A stretch of 10,388 bases of DNA from Myxococcales bacterium (GCA_003159055.1 PMLH01000306.1:1-10388), one strand, 5' to 3'. Positions 1 to 6,508 are shown, numbered from the stretch's first letter. Numbers and translations are program-made. The notes: generated by a model from the sequence alone, not told the origin.

Positions 1-398
1 AGCGCGTACTTGACCATCTGGGCAACGCCCTGGGTGTCGCTTCCGCCGTCGTGCTTGAGGGCTTGCGCCGAACCCACGTCCCAGCAGTTTTGGTTGGGAT
101 TGTCCGGGAGCACGAGGATGAAGCCGTTCTTGTCCGCTGCTGCTTGGACCTCCTTGATGTTGCCCATTTGCCCACTGGCTGTCGACCCGCACGAGTGACC
201 GGAAACCACAATGGGAGGCTTGGTCGCCACCTTGTCCGGGACGTAGACGTACATCTGCAGATAGCTGGGCAGATTGACGCTGCCGGCCCAGGTGGAGCGA
301 GTAACCTCGGTCAGCGAGGCCGCCCGAACTGGCGCAGCAACGAGCAGTCCCAGGGAGACCAATGCGATCGCGAGAACGTGATTCTGATGTCGATTCAT
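1..398 (-). CDS. Secreted CE1/PHB-depolymerase-family esterase (5' part only)
   Basis: The first 132 codons are present; the gene runs off the left edge. Residues 1-26 form a signal peptide (basic start MNRHQN, hydrophobic core LAIALVSLGLLVAA, cleavage near VRA-AS), so the enzyme is exported. The mature part has the layout of fungal-type CE1 acetylxylan/feruloyl esterases and PHB depolymerases: a strand PPIVVSGHSCG (residues 61-71, the oxyanion-hole region), then ADKNGFILVLPD (88-99), NCWDVGS (104-110) and the HDGGSDTQG segment (116-124). GHSCG resembles a GxSxG nucleophile elbow, but in this family the nucleophile comes later, so the catalytic Ser, Asp and His should all lie beyond the edge. 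Cys70 and Cys105 may form a disulphide. The ATG start is preceded by GGAGG. It probably cleaves ester bonds in plant polysaccharide or polyester outside the cytoplasm; the substrate cannot be told. Family assignment is good, specificity open. Confidence 0.82.
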   Translation of the reverse strand, partial: MNRHQNHVLAIALVSLGLLVAAPVRAASLTEVTRSTWAGSVNLPSYLQMYVYVPDKVATKPPIVVSGHSCGSTASGQMGNIKEVQAAADKNGFILVLPDNPNQNCWDVGSAQALKHDGGSDTQGVAQMVKYA

Positions 399-407
399 GT
401 TCGTGTG

Positions 408-412
408 CCTCC
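408..412 (-). promoter_or_regulatory. Ribosome binding site of the esterase gene
   Basis: GGAGG on the minus strand, nine bases before the ATG at 398. It fixes the start directly ahead of the signal peptide. Confidence 0.75.
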
Positions 413-505
413 AGAAAGCTGGCGTCTGCATCATTTGGCGTGCTGACGTTCCGCTGGACGCAACTCGCCTCGATTTGCGCCACCATGGTAGCCGCCTTCC
501 AACCG

Positions 506-524
506 GGGTGTACATGCCACACCC
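506..524. promoter_or_regulatory. Inverted repeat upstream of the esterase gene
   Basis: GGGTGT (506-511) and ACACCC (519-524) are perfect six-base arms around a seven-base loop. They lie about 108-126 bases upstream of the esterase start, in the 209-bp gap (399-607) between the esterase and the end of the sigma operon. The gap should hold the esterase promoter, but I could not pick out convincing -35/-10 boxes. A regulator operator is possible; chance is also possible. Confidence 0.2.
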
Positions 525-588
525 AGGTAGAATAGTGCTACTCGGAGCAACCGAAGGATTGCAGGCGCCTTGATGTCTCTTCAGCCAC

Positions 589-606
589 CATGGGTCACCA
601 CCCATG
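589..606 (-). terminator. Hairpin at the end of the sigma-factor operon
   Basis: CATGGGT (589-595) and ACCCATG (600-606) are perfect seven-base arms with a four-base loop, starting directly after the TGA stop (608-610) of the upstream minus-strand gene. No run of T follows on the minus strand, so this is not a classical intrinsic terminator. It may stabilise the mRNA 3' end or mark a Rho-dependent end. Confidence 0.3.
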
Positions 607-607
607 A

Positions 608-1714
608 TCAGGGCGACAGGCCGACTTGTTTCTCGAGATCGTGCAGCCGAGGATCAGAGGGGAAATCGTGGCGGTAGCGTTCCGCGTCGGCGCGCGCACC
701 GGCCACATCGCCAAGCTGGTTGCGACACCGAGCGCGCCCAAGCAGTGCCTGCCAGTCGGGCTGTCTGGACTCCGCCAACACGCGATTGAAGTCACCGATG
801 CCGTCGGCGCAGCGGTTGGCCTCGGAACGCAGCTCGCCACGCGTGACGAGCAGGGCCCGCGAGGCGGCCACGTCGGGCAGCGTGGCGCTGTCGAGAAGGC
901 GCAGGACTTCGCTCTTGCGATTGAGCTCCAGCATCGCCTCCACCCGCAGAAGCAAGGCCTCGTGGGTGAACGTGCTCTTGGCAAGCACGGTGGCGTGACG
1001 GTCGAGAAGGGAAAGAGCCGCGCTCGGCGAGTGCTCGATTCGAAGTGCCCGAATGGCTTGGTTCAAGTATTTCGCCGCGTCCTCAGTGGAATTCGATGCA
1101 AGGCCGGTCTGGGCTGGCCTGTCAAGTGAAGCGGTTTGAAGAGTCCGCCGTTGGCTCAATGGACGGGGCTCGAAGGGCGCTGGCTCCATCAATGGAATTG
1201 AGGGACGCTCGATCGCGCCAGGCTGGACAAACGACTTCTGACTTGCTTGGGGTGAGCTTGGCCTTCCGCCCAACGCCTTCTGCAAAGGCTTCGGTTCTGG
1301 CGGTGCTTCTGGGTTCACGACAACAGGCGGGAGATTCACCTCGGCCAGCCGTGGACCGCCAGCCATAGCCGCGGGAGCCCTCCTGGACGGCCCGAGCGAG
1401 GCACGCTTGTCGACGGTGTTCTCGGTCGGCTTCGGCCTTACCATCCGGGTCAGCCAAGTCGGTAGGACGTTCAAATGCGCCGCGGACGCGACGGTGGCCC
1501 CGCCGAGGAGAAGTGCGGCCGTCACGGTGACCCAGAAGTACCGGCGCCGGGGCCGCGCGGCGCGAATGTGCGCGGCGATCCGTGCCAGTTGCGAACCAGG
1601 CAGCGGCTCGGGCTCGCGCATGAGACGAATGGCCCGGCCCGCTTCGCGTTCGGCCAGGTTCGACTGGTCGAGCCGTTCTTTCCAGCGTAGTGGATCAGGA
1701 AGAAAGTCGCTCAT
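608..1714 (-). CDS. Single-pass membrane protein with TPR-like domain; probable anti-sigma factor
   Basis: 368 residues. Residues 1-56 are a charged cytoplasmic part (MSDFLPDPLRWKERLD onward), 59-79 a transmembrane helix (WVTVTAALLLGGATVASAA) after the basic stretch RAARPRRR, about 90-210 a Pro/Ser/Arg-rich disordered linker, and about 210-365 alpha-helical repeats resembling TPRs (AAKYLNQAIRALRIE; ALLLRVEAMLELNRKSEVLRLL; QALLGRARCRNQLGDVAGARADAERY). The expected topology puts the N-terminus in the cytoplasm and the repeats in the periplasm. Its ATG lies inside the stop of the sigma gene (ATGA overlap), so the two are translationally coupled. That coupling and the topology are the reasons for calling it an anti-sigma factor. 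The N-terminal part lacks the HxxxCxxC zinc motif, so it is not a ZAS protein. The longer reading frame upstream only overlaps sigma-factor sequence, so MSDF is the better start. Confidence 0.7.
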   Translation of the reverse strand: MSDFLPDPLRWKERLDQSNLAEREAGRAIRLMREPEPLPGSQLARIAAHIRAARPRRRYFWVTVTAALLLGGATVASAAHLNVLPTWLTRMVRPKPTENTVDKRASLGPSRRAPAAMAGGPRLAEVNLPPVVVNPEAPPEPKPLQKALGGRPSSPQASQKSFVQPGAIERPSIPLMEPAPFEPRPLSQRRTLQTASLDRPAQTGLASNSTEDAAKYLNQAIRALRIEHSPSAALSLLDRHATVLAKSTFTHEALLLRVEAMLELNRKSEVLRLLDSATLPDVAASRALLVTRGELRSEANRCADGIGDFNRVLAESRQPDWQALLGRARCRNQLGDVAGARADAERYRHDFPSDPRLHDLEKQVGLSP

Positions 1715-2280
1715 GACTTTCCCTTCTTCAGTAGTTGTTGGTAGTGCGTAAGAAAGTTCGTGCGCGCGCGGGCCAATTGCACCTTTACGGTGGACAGGTT
1801 CAGTTGGCACAGGTCGGAAATCGCTTGCGTCGACAGGCCCTCGATCTCATACAGCACCAGGACTGTGCGGTACTTTTCTGTCAATTGATCGAGCGCGCGA
1901 TAGAAGAGCGCAACAGTTTGCCGCCACTCGAGCTCGGCGGCTGGGTCGGGCGCCTGCGAAGGAGCCAGCTCAGGAGCTTCCTGCGCGCGCCAGAACCGCC
2001 AACGTTGACGCCGGCGGTGGTTGGCCACGGTCTTGCGTGTGATCTCGAACAGCCAACTGGAAAAGCGCGCCTCTCCGCGAAAGCTGGCGAGACGCCTGCT
2101 GACCACGAGAAAGACTTCCTGAACGACGTCTTCGACATCAACGTCGACGCCGCCAAGTTGGCGTGCCCATCGCGCTGCCGTTTGGGCATAGTCCCGGTAC
2201 GCCTCCTGGAACGAAGCAGGACGCGCGAAGTTAACGGGAACCTCGGTGGCTTGGATGGACGTCGACACCGGCATCGCCAT
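1711..2280 (-). CDS. ECF-family RNA polymerase sigma factor
   Basis: 189 residues, the normal size for an extracytoplasmic-function sigma factor (sigma-70 family with only regions 2 and 4). Region 2 spans about residues 25-93, with the core-binding and -10 recognition stretch DVEDVVQEVFLVVSRRL (48-64) followed by FRGEARFSSWLFEITRKTVA (67-86) and a basic RRRQRWR tail. Region 4 spans about 128-185, with LTEKYRTVLVLYEIEGLS (133-150) and the helix-turn-helix TQAISDLCQLNLSTVKVQLARAR that reads the -35 box. A variable Pro/Ala/Glu linker joins them. The start is taken at the first of two close ATGs (2280; the other is 2274); neither has a clear ribosome site, which fits coupling to the gene 29 bp upstream. 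Its end overlaps the next gene by ATGA. It should direct polymerase to a small regulon once released by its membrane partner. Confidence 0.92.
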   Translation of the reverse strand: MAMPVSTSIQATEVPVNFARPASFQEAYRDYAQTAARWARQLGGVDVDVEDVVQEVFLVVSRRLASFRGEARFSSWLFEITRKTVANHRRRQRWRFWRAQEAPELAPSQAPDPAAELEWRQTVALFYRALDQLTEKYRTVLVLYEIEGLSTQAISDLCQLNLSTVKVQLARARTNFLTHYQQLLKKGKS

Positions 2281-2309
2281 GTGTAGGTGTCGAGGGTCGG
2301 AGGAAGGTT

Positions 2310-3293
2310 TCAACGAAAGAGCACCGCCGAAACACCAAGGCCAACTGACATGTCGGCTTGCGGCAGATCGGCGCCGGACGAAGGGGACGCCCCATCCAGG
2401 GTTGCGCGCTGCCCCTGGATCCAAGCACTTCCACGCCACTCCGCCCACACGGCAAAGCGGCCCAGGGTGCGGCCAACCCGCAACCCCGTCGCGACGCCAT
2501 ATTCGAACGGGTGTTGATTCCTCTCGGGCACATAACCACGCCCCGCCAGCGTCGCCCACCCTGCGGTGGCCCCCGCGTCCAGCGCGAGCAGCCAGGATGG
2601 ATTGCGTAGCCGCCAGCACAGCCCGACGGTGGCTCCGGTGTGCTTCCAATCCACATGGCCAGGGGGGAGGTCGAGTTGGCGGCTGGTTTCGTCAGTCACA
2701 CCGAGACGCATCTGCCAGCGCGAAGCGGCCCGGCCGACTCGGATGTCGATGGCGCCCATCGTTGCGATTCCACCGACCAGCACAGCCCCTGCGCCCGCAC
2801 CGACCTCGACTTGCCACGGGCTGGAAGTGGCGGTCTTGGCGCGCGCGACGAGGGGGCCTTGCCTGGGTTCGACTTGCGTGCCATCGACGGGAGCAGCCCC
2901 CGGCAGGGGTCGAGTCTCCCATGCCGCGATGACGGTCGCGACCGCTTCCGCCATGTCCTGACAGGTGCCTTGCATGACCAAGCGGCGTGCGCCGGTCACC
3001 GACGCGTCGGCCTTCACCAAGCGAAGACTCAATGCCGTTGCCCCACCCTGGTTGACGTCAACCACGCTGATCCATGCCACATCCTGACCTTCGGGTGGGC
3101 CGACCGATGCAGGAGGCAACAGCGGAAGCAAACGCGCGGCGACGTCCTCGCTCGAGGGGCAATTCGTGGCACTGCGCACATCGACCGACCCGGTTGCGAG
3201 GACCGCGGCAAGCAGCATCGAACTGAACGCGAGAACCACCTGTTCACCTAAACACGGAGCACGTCTTGGGTAAAGCGGGACGGATTCGTCCAT
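2310..3293 (-). CDS. Exported protein, conserved N-terminal domain plus probable outer-membrane beta-barrel
   Basis: 327 residues; no named family recognised. The N-terminus (MDESVPLYPRRAP, then VVLAFSSMLLAAVLATG) is a signal peptide with a likely cut near residue 42 (VRSA). Residues 43-128 form a small domain starting NCPSSEDVAARLLPLLPP and holding a second cysteine at 111 (MQGTCQDMAEAVATVIAAWE); Cys45 and Cys111 could pair. After a Pro-rich linker, residues about 158-327 alternate polar and hydrophobic residues with many Gly and Trp (WQVEVGAGAGAVLVGG; FEYGVATGLRVGRTLGRFAVWAEW; MSVGLGVSAVLFR), as in small outer-membrane barrels. It is the first gene of the operon with the sigma factor 29 bp downstream, so a role as surface sensor or regulated porin is plausible but inferred. 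A GTG at codon 19 with AGGTGA before it is an alternative start, but it would remove the basic N-region. Confidence 0.6.
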   Translation of the reverse strand: MDESVPLYPRRAPCLGEQVVLAFSSMLLAAVLATGSVDVRSATNCPSSEDVAARLLPLLPPASVGPPEGQDVAWISVVDVNQGGATALSLRLVKADASVTGARRLVMQGTCQDMAEAVATVIAAWETRPLPGAAPVDGTQVEPRQGPLVARAKTATSSPWQVEVGAGAGAVLVGGIATMGAIDIRVGRAASRWQMRLGVTDETSRQLDLPPGHVDWKHTGATVGLCWRLRNPSWLLALDAGATAGWATLAGRGYVPERNQHPFEYGVATGLRVGRTLGRFAVWAEWRGSAWIQGQRATLDGASPSSGADLPQADMSVGLGVSAVLFR

Positions 3294-3368
3294 CGACTTT
3301 TTCGTCGAGAGGCGAAAGGATGAAACTTTCCCTGCACCGCACACACTTAGCGAGTGGAGGTAATCATC
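3294..3368. promoter_or_regulatory. Divergent promoter region between the sigma operon and the Cys-rich lipoprotein gene
   Basis: Only 75 bp separate two outward-reading genes, so both promoters and any operator must sit here or inside the genes. It holds GAAACTTTC (3322-3330), a nine-base near-palindrome (GAAA-N-TTTC), and TCGAC-N6-GTCGA (3293-3308), an inverted repeat touching the start codon of the minus-strand gene. Read on the minus strand, GGAAAG (3326-3331) and TCGACG (3303-3308) are 17 bases apart, a spacing like that of ECF-type promoters, but the boxes are not a clear consensus match. Autoregulation by the ECF factor is an inference. Confidence 0.4.
3356..3360 (+). promoter_or_regulatory. 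Ribosome binding site that fixes the lipoprotein start
   Basis: GGAGG eight bases before the ATG at 3369. It rules out the in-frame GTG at 3354, which overlaps this site, and places the start right before the lipoprotein signal peptide. Confidence 0.8.
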
Positions 3369-4913
3369 ATGCGCCCCTACCCATATGCCTTGGCTCTCGT
3401 GGCACTGCTTTCCCTCTCCGCCTGTCCCACGACCGACAACGATGTCGGCGGCCTCCCGGCCGACAGCGGGGACACCGCCCAAGCAACTCCCTCAGGTGGA
3501 GTGACGGCCGGCACCGGTGGTGCAGTTGGCAGCGGTGGTGCAAGCGTGGTCACGCAAACCGGGGGCGCAACGTCTTCCTCCGGAGGCGCCTACGGTGGTC
3601 CCCCCGACGCGCCCCAAGATGTTCCCGCATCGAGCGTTGGGTTCACCGTGGCCGCCTGCAAGGCCGACACCTGCGGCGCGGAAGCGAAGATCTGCGGTTG
3701 GGGGAACAGCGATGCGAAATACCTCGGCTGCCTGTCCGATTGCGAGCGCCTCGGCATAGTCAATGCCCGTTGCCCGGACAAAGCTGCAGCGCTTTACGCC
3801 TGCGCGAGCCTGGGCGCGAAAGTCGACTGCACGACCGGCAAGGGGACGGGCTGCGATACCGAAGAGCAGCAGGCGGCGGCTTGCCTCCCGATCGACGGCG
3901 GCTCGGATACTCCCGTTTCGACTTCGCAGCATCCCTACGCCGGCAGTAGTGCATGCATCAACACCCCGATTACGTCCTACCGGGGCTTCCCCTACGACCC
4001 GGCCGCGAGAGGTGCTGGGGCATGGCCGACCTGTCCGCTCAACTGCAACGCGGTCTTGGCCACCGCAGGGGCTGGCCAGGCGCCCCTCGACCAAGCCCTT
4101 CCCGACGGTCCGTGCGACGACGAAGGCGCCACCTGCGACTCGCCGCTGATGGCAGGCTGGTCCGCACCCTGCGCAAACACCGGCGGTCCGGGCAATGGGT
4201 ACACCTGTACGTGCCGAGCGAAGAAGTGGCAGTGTGCCTTGGTCTCCCAAGGCATGAATATGAGCGATCCCCCGCGATGCCTGGATCCAACACTCACCAT
4301 TCCCTATCCACCGTCTTGCTCGCAAATCACTTGGAGCGCGACCCAGGTTTGTGGCTGCGGCGTTTGCCGAGATCTCTGTTCGTCCGATGCCGATTGCCAG
4401 TCAGGTCACTGCAATGCGAATCAGGTCTGTCACGCCGCTGCCACCTGTTCTGGCCCGGATGATTGTTTAGTCCCCTGTACCGGTCTATGCGCGCCGGCCG
4501 CGACGGACGGCTCACCGTCGGCAAACGGGGTTGGCGCATCCTGTGATGTGGGAGTCAAGACCAATGACTCGATGGCGGCCTTCAACTCTGCTGCGCCGGA
4601 ATGCTCAAGCAGCCTCTGCCTCAAACCCGCGGTTGCCACCACCGTAGCAGCAGGCACAGTCGACACAACAGCCTTCTGTACGGCCGAATGCTCGACCGAC
4701 GATGATTGCTCAAGTGGACTCACTCGAAATCCGAGCAACCCGAATAGCACGAGCTGCAAGTCCGGCTACGCCTGCGGTATCCCATTCGTCAAAGGTTCCC
4801 TGTGTTGCAAGAAGCTCTGCATCTGCAAGGACTTCACCGGAGGAGCCATCAGCACGCCCATCGCCTGTGAGAACGGGGCAGCTGCCACCTGCAACGCCGT
4901 CAGTGGCAATTAG
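3369..4913 (+). CDS. Large cysteine-rich lipoprotein, probably surface-exposed
   Basis: 514 residues; function unknown. A type II signal peptide with lipobox LSAC gives lipidated Cys19. Residues about 20-75 are a low-complexity Gly/Thr/Ser linker (repeats such as GGVTAGTGGAVGSGGAS) of the kind common in myxobacterial lipoproteins. The rest is dense in cysteine: by my count 47 in all. A first block (about 80-165) has CKADTCGAEAKICGWG, CLSDCERLG and further spaced Cys. A second (about 185-310) has TCPLNC, TCTC and scattered Cys. A third holds CGCGVCRDLCSSDADC, a CxSDADCxxGxC pattern, and later CTAECSTDDDC and CCKKLCIC. These suggest a disulphide-stabilised extracellular protein with small knot-like modules. 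No catalytic motif is visible. It reads away from the sigma operon across a 75-bp gap, so it may be part of that regulon. Adhesion, matrix or structural roles are guesses. Confidence 0.75.
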   Translation: MRPYPYALALVALLSLSACPTTDNDVGGLPADSGDTAQATPSGGVTAGTGGAVGSGGASVVTQTGGATSSSGGAYGGPPDAPQDVPASSVGFTVAACKADTCGAEAKICGWGNSDAKYLGCLSDCERLGIVNARCPDKAAALYACASLGAKVDCTTGKGTGCDTEEQQAAACLPIDGGSDTPVSTSQHPYAGSSACINTPITSYRGFPYDPAARGAGAWPTCPLNCNAVLATAGAGQAPLDQALPDGPCDDEGATCDSPLMAGWSAPCANTGGPGNGYTCTCRAKKWQCALVSQGMNMSDPPRCLDPTLTIPYPPSCSQITWSATQVCGCGVCRDLCSSDADCQSGHCNANQVCHAAATCSGPDDCLVPCTGLCAPAATDGSPSANGVGASCDVGVKTNDSMAAFNSAAPECSSSLCLKPAVATTVAAGTVDTTAFCTAECSTDDDCSSGLTRNPSNPNSTSCKSGYACGIPFVKGSLCCKKLCICKDFTGGAISTPIACENGAAATCNAVSGN

Positions 4914-4941
4914 GACGCTTGGCTGGAACGATGTGGTTGGC

Positions 4942-4969
4942 GCTGCGCGGCGACCCGACGGTCGGCAGC
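4942..4969 (+). other. Weak hairpin downstream of the Cys-rich lipoprotein gene
   Basis: CGACC (4951-4955) pairs with GGTCG (4960-4964) around CGAC, with possible outer pairing of GCTG (4942-4945) and CAGC (4966-4969). An A/G-rich stretch follows, not T-rich, so it is at best a weak or Rho-dependent terminator. The rest of the 145-bp gap holds a possible promoter for the next gene and nothing else I recognise. Confidence 0.2.
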
Positions 4970-4978
4970 AGGAAAAGG

Positions 4979-5008
4979 TTGTCCATTCGCGGGCGTCAGG
5001 GCTACTCT
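4979..5008 (+). promoter_or_regulatory. Possible housekeeping promoter of the propeller lipoprotein gene
   Basis: TTGTCC (4979-4984) and TACTCT (5003-5008), each matching four of six consensus bases, are 18 bases apart. Transcription would start near 5015, giving a leader of about 44 bases before the ATG at 5059. Plausible only. Confidence 0.3.
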
Positions 5009-5048
5009 AGCTGGGCGCAGCGTGAGCCTGCGTGAACAGCAACCAGGT

Positions 5049-5055
5049 GAGGTGA
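5049..5055 (+). promoter_or_regulatory. Ribosome binding site of the propeller lipoprotein gene
   Basis: GAGGTGA three bases before the ATG at 5059, with a second AGGTGA-like copy just before it (AGGTGAGGTGA). The spacing of the near copy is short; the farther copy has the usual distance. Confidence 0.6.
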
Positions 5056-5058
5056 AGA

Positions 5059-6420
5059 ATGGACCGTTCCAGTCGTTGCACTCTAGTTCTTCTTGCCACG
5101 GGCGCGCTGACCGCTGCCGGGTGTTCCCATGGCCCGAAGCCCGTCGCTTCAGCCCAGCCCGTGCGGCCCGTTGCGGTCGCTCCCGCCCCGGCCCCAGCGC
5201 CCGCACCGGTCGCTGCAGCACCGGCACCCGCCGCCCCGGCGACACCGGCCCCCGTCGTGATCAAGAACGCGGGCCTGCAAACCCCAGAGTGCGTGGTGTG
5301 GGACGCGGACCAAGACGTGTATTTCGTCAGCAACATCAACGGCGACCCGACCGCCATCGACAGCAACGGCTTCATCTCCAAGATCGGCCCCGACGGAAAA
5401 ATCATCGCCCTGAGGTGGATCGACGGCACCAAGAAGGGCAGCGAGCTCAACGCTCCCAAGGGCATGGTCATCGCTGGCGGCATTCTCTACGTCGCCGACC
5501 TCGATACAGTCCGCAAATTCGATCACAAGACCGGCAAGTCCAAGGGCAAAATCGCGATCCGCGATGCGGTCTACCTCAACGCTCTGACGGTTTCTCCTGA
5601 CGGGAAGACCCTCTACGTCTCAGACAGCGCGGTCAAGATCACCCAGGGACAATTCTCGGGCACGGGCACAGATGCCGTCTATGCTATCGACATCAAGAAG
5701 CGATCGGTTAAGCCGCTGATCCGGGACAAGACCCTGCACTGGCCGAACGGCATCTGGGCCGACGACACTGGCATCTGGGTGGTTTCGCTCGGCAAGAACG
5801 AGCTCATCCACGTCAACTACAAGGGCGACATGGGCTCGGTCACCAAGCTGCCGAAAGGCAGCCTCGACGGCATCGTCAAGATCGACGACGGCTCGCTGCT
5901 CATTTCCAGTTGGGAAGGATCGGCCGTGTACCGCGGGATGCCGGGGGGAGAATTCACCGAAGTCATTTCTGGCGTGACGTCGCCCGCGGCCATTGGCCTC
6001 GACAACAAACGACATGCGGTACTCGTCCCGATATTCATGGAATCCGCGGTCGAAGTTCACACACTTCCGCCACTTCCGGTTCTCGATGCGCCCACACCAG
6101 CGCCCGTGCTGGCGACCAAAGCGGCTCCACAGCCTGCGCCAGGCTCGACGCCTATTCCGGCGCCGGCTCTTGCACCAACGCCCGCACGGGCTGCTGCACC
6201 AGCGGCGGCACCAGCGCCCGTGCCGGCTCCTGCACCAGCGCCCGTGCCGGCTGCTGCACCAGCGGCGGCACCGGCTGCTGCACCAGCGGCGGCACCGGCT
6301 GCTGCACCAGCGGCGGCACCGGCTGCTGCACCAGCGGCGGCACCAGCGCCCGCACCGGCTCCTGCACGAGCGGCACCAGCGCCCGCACCATCGGGCCCGA
6401 AGGCTACGCGCTGGGAATAG
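5059..6420 (+). CDS. SMP-30/NHL-type beta-propeller lipoprotein with Pro/Ala-rich arms
   Basis: 453 residues. A type II signal peptide ends in TAAGC, so Cys22 is lipidated. Residues 31-66 are a Pro/Ala arm. Residues about 69-337 are a six-bladed-type propeller like SMP-30/gluconolactonase and NHL proteins, with blades marked by TPECVVWDADQDVYFVSNI (75-93), NAPKGMVIAGGILYVADLD (131-149), LNALTVSPDGKTLYVSDS (173-190), HWPNGIWADDTGIWVVS (227-243), LDGIVKIDDGSLLISSW (269-285) and SPAAIGLDNKRHAVLVPIF (308-326). Residues about 341-447 are again Pro/Ala-rich and include a 24-bp DNA repeat. The lipid anchor and first arm place the propeller in the periplasm or on the surface; the second arm may span or bind the cell wall. 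The propeller could be a lactonase or a binding scaffold. Metal-binding residues for lactonase activity cannot be confirmed by eye. Well placed in its family; role unknown. Confidence 0.85.
   Translation: MDRSSRCTLVLLATGALTAAGCSHGPKPVASAQPVRPVAVAPAPAPAPAPVAAAPAPAAPATPAPVVIKNAGLQTPECVVWDADQDVYFVSNINGDPTAIDSNGFISKIGPDGKIIALRWIDGTKKGSELNAPKGMVIAGGILYVADLDTVRKFDHKTGKSKGKIAIRDAVYLNALTVSPDGKTLYVSDSAVKITQGQFSGTGTDAVYAIDIKKRSVKPLIRDKTLHWPNGIWADDTGIWVVSLGKNELIHVNYKGDMGSVTKLPKGSLDGIVKIDDGSLLISSWEGSAVYRGMPGGEFTEVISGVTSPAAIGLDNKRHAVLVPIFMESAVEVHTLPPLPVLDAPTPAPVLATKAAPQPAPGSTPIPAPALAPTPARAAAPAAAPAPVPAPAPAPVPAAAPAAAPAAAPAAAPAAAPAAAPAAAPAAAPAPAPAPARAAPAPAPSGPKATRWE
6189..6344 (+). repeat. 24-bp tandem repeat coding for (AAAPAAAP)n
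   Basis: The unit is GGCTGCTGCACC followed by AGCGGCGGCACC. Four perfect copies stand in a row (6249-6272, 6273-6296, 6297-6320, 6321-6344) and a fifth at 6189-6212, separated by 36 bp that themselves hold two copies of AGCGCCCGTGCC. Because 24 is a multiple of three, gain or loss of units only changes the length of the Pro/Ala arm of the propeller lipoprotein. The identical codons across copies point to recent expansion by slippage or unequal crossing-over. Confidence 0.95.
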
Positions 6421-6473
6421 CACCGCCGGACAGCCCGCCGAGCCCGCCAACTCGGCTGCCGGGCTCAACCGCC

Positions 6474-6502
6474 AAGGAGCCTACCCAGGCTCCTTTTTTT
6501 TT
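6474..6502 (+). terminator. Strong intrinsic terminator after the propeller lipoprotein gene
   Basis: AAGGAGCCT (6474-6482) and AGGCTCCTT (6487-6495) are perfect nine-base arms around the loop ACCC, followed by an unbroken run of nine T (6494-6502). It lies 53 bases after the stop codon and ends 33 bases before the start of the methyltransferase gene. Confidence 0.92.
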
Positions 6503-6508
6503 GCCCTT

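Noticed and set aside
67..198. GHSCG in the esterase taken as the catalytic serine motif
   Set aside because: Its position before the GFILVLPD and NCWDV segments corresponds to the oxyanion-hole region of this family; the nucleophile elbow should follow off-window.
1715..1810. Longer N-terminus for the TPR membrane protein
   Set aside because: The extension only re-reads sigma-factor DNA in another frame; the ATGA overlap gives a standard coupled start at 1714.
2246..2932. Plus-strand 228-codon frame across the sigma factor and barrel genes
   Set aside because: Arg/Pro/His-rich composition typical of an antisense frame in GC-rich DNA.
3492..4325. Minus-strand 277-codon frame opposite the Cys-rich lipoprotein
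   Set aside because: Arg/Gly/Ala-rich antisense shadow with no signal or domain. The plus-strand gene has a ribosome site and lipobox.
6189..6344. CRISPR-like array
   Set aside because: Units are 24 bp, directly adjacent without spacers, and coding in frame as Pro/Ala repeats.
5620..6468. Minus-strand 282-codon frame with Cys/Trp/Arg repeats opposite the propeller gene
   Set aside because: It mirrors the 24-bp repeat on the other strand. The plus strand has a lipobox, ribosome site and propeller motifs.
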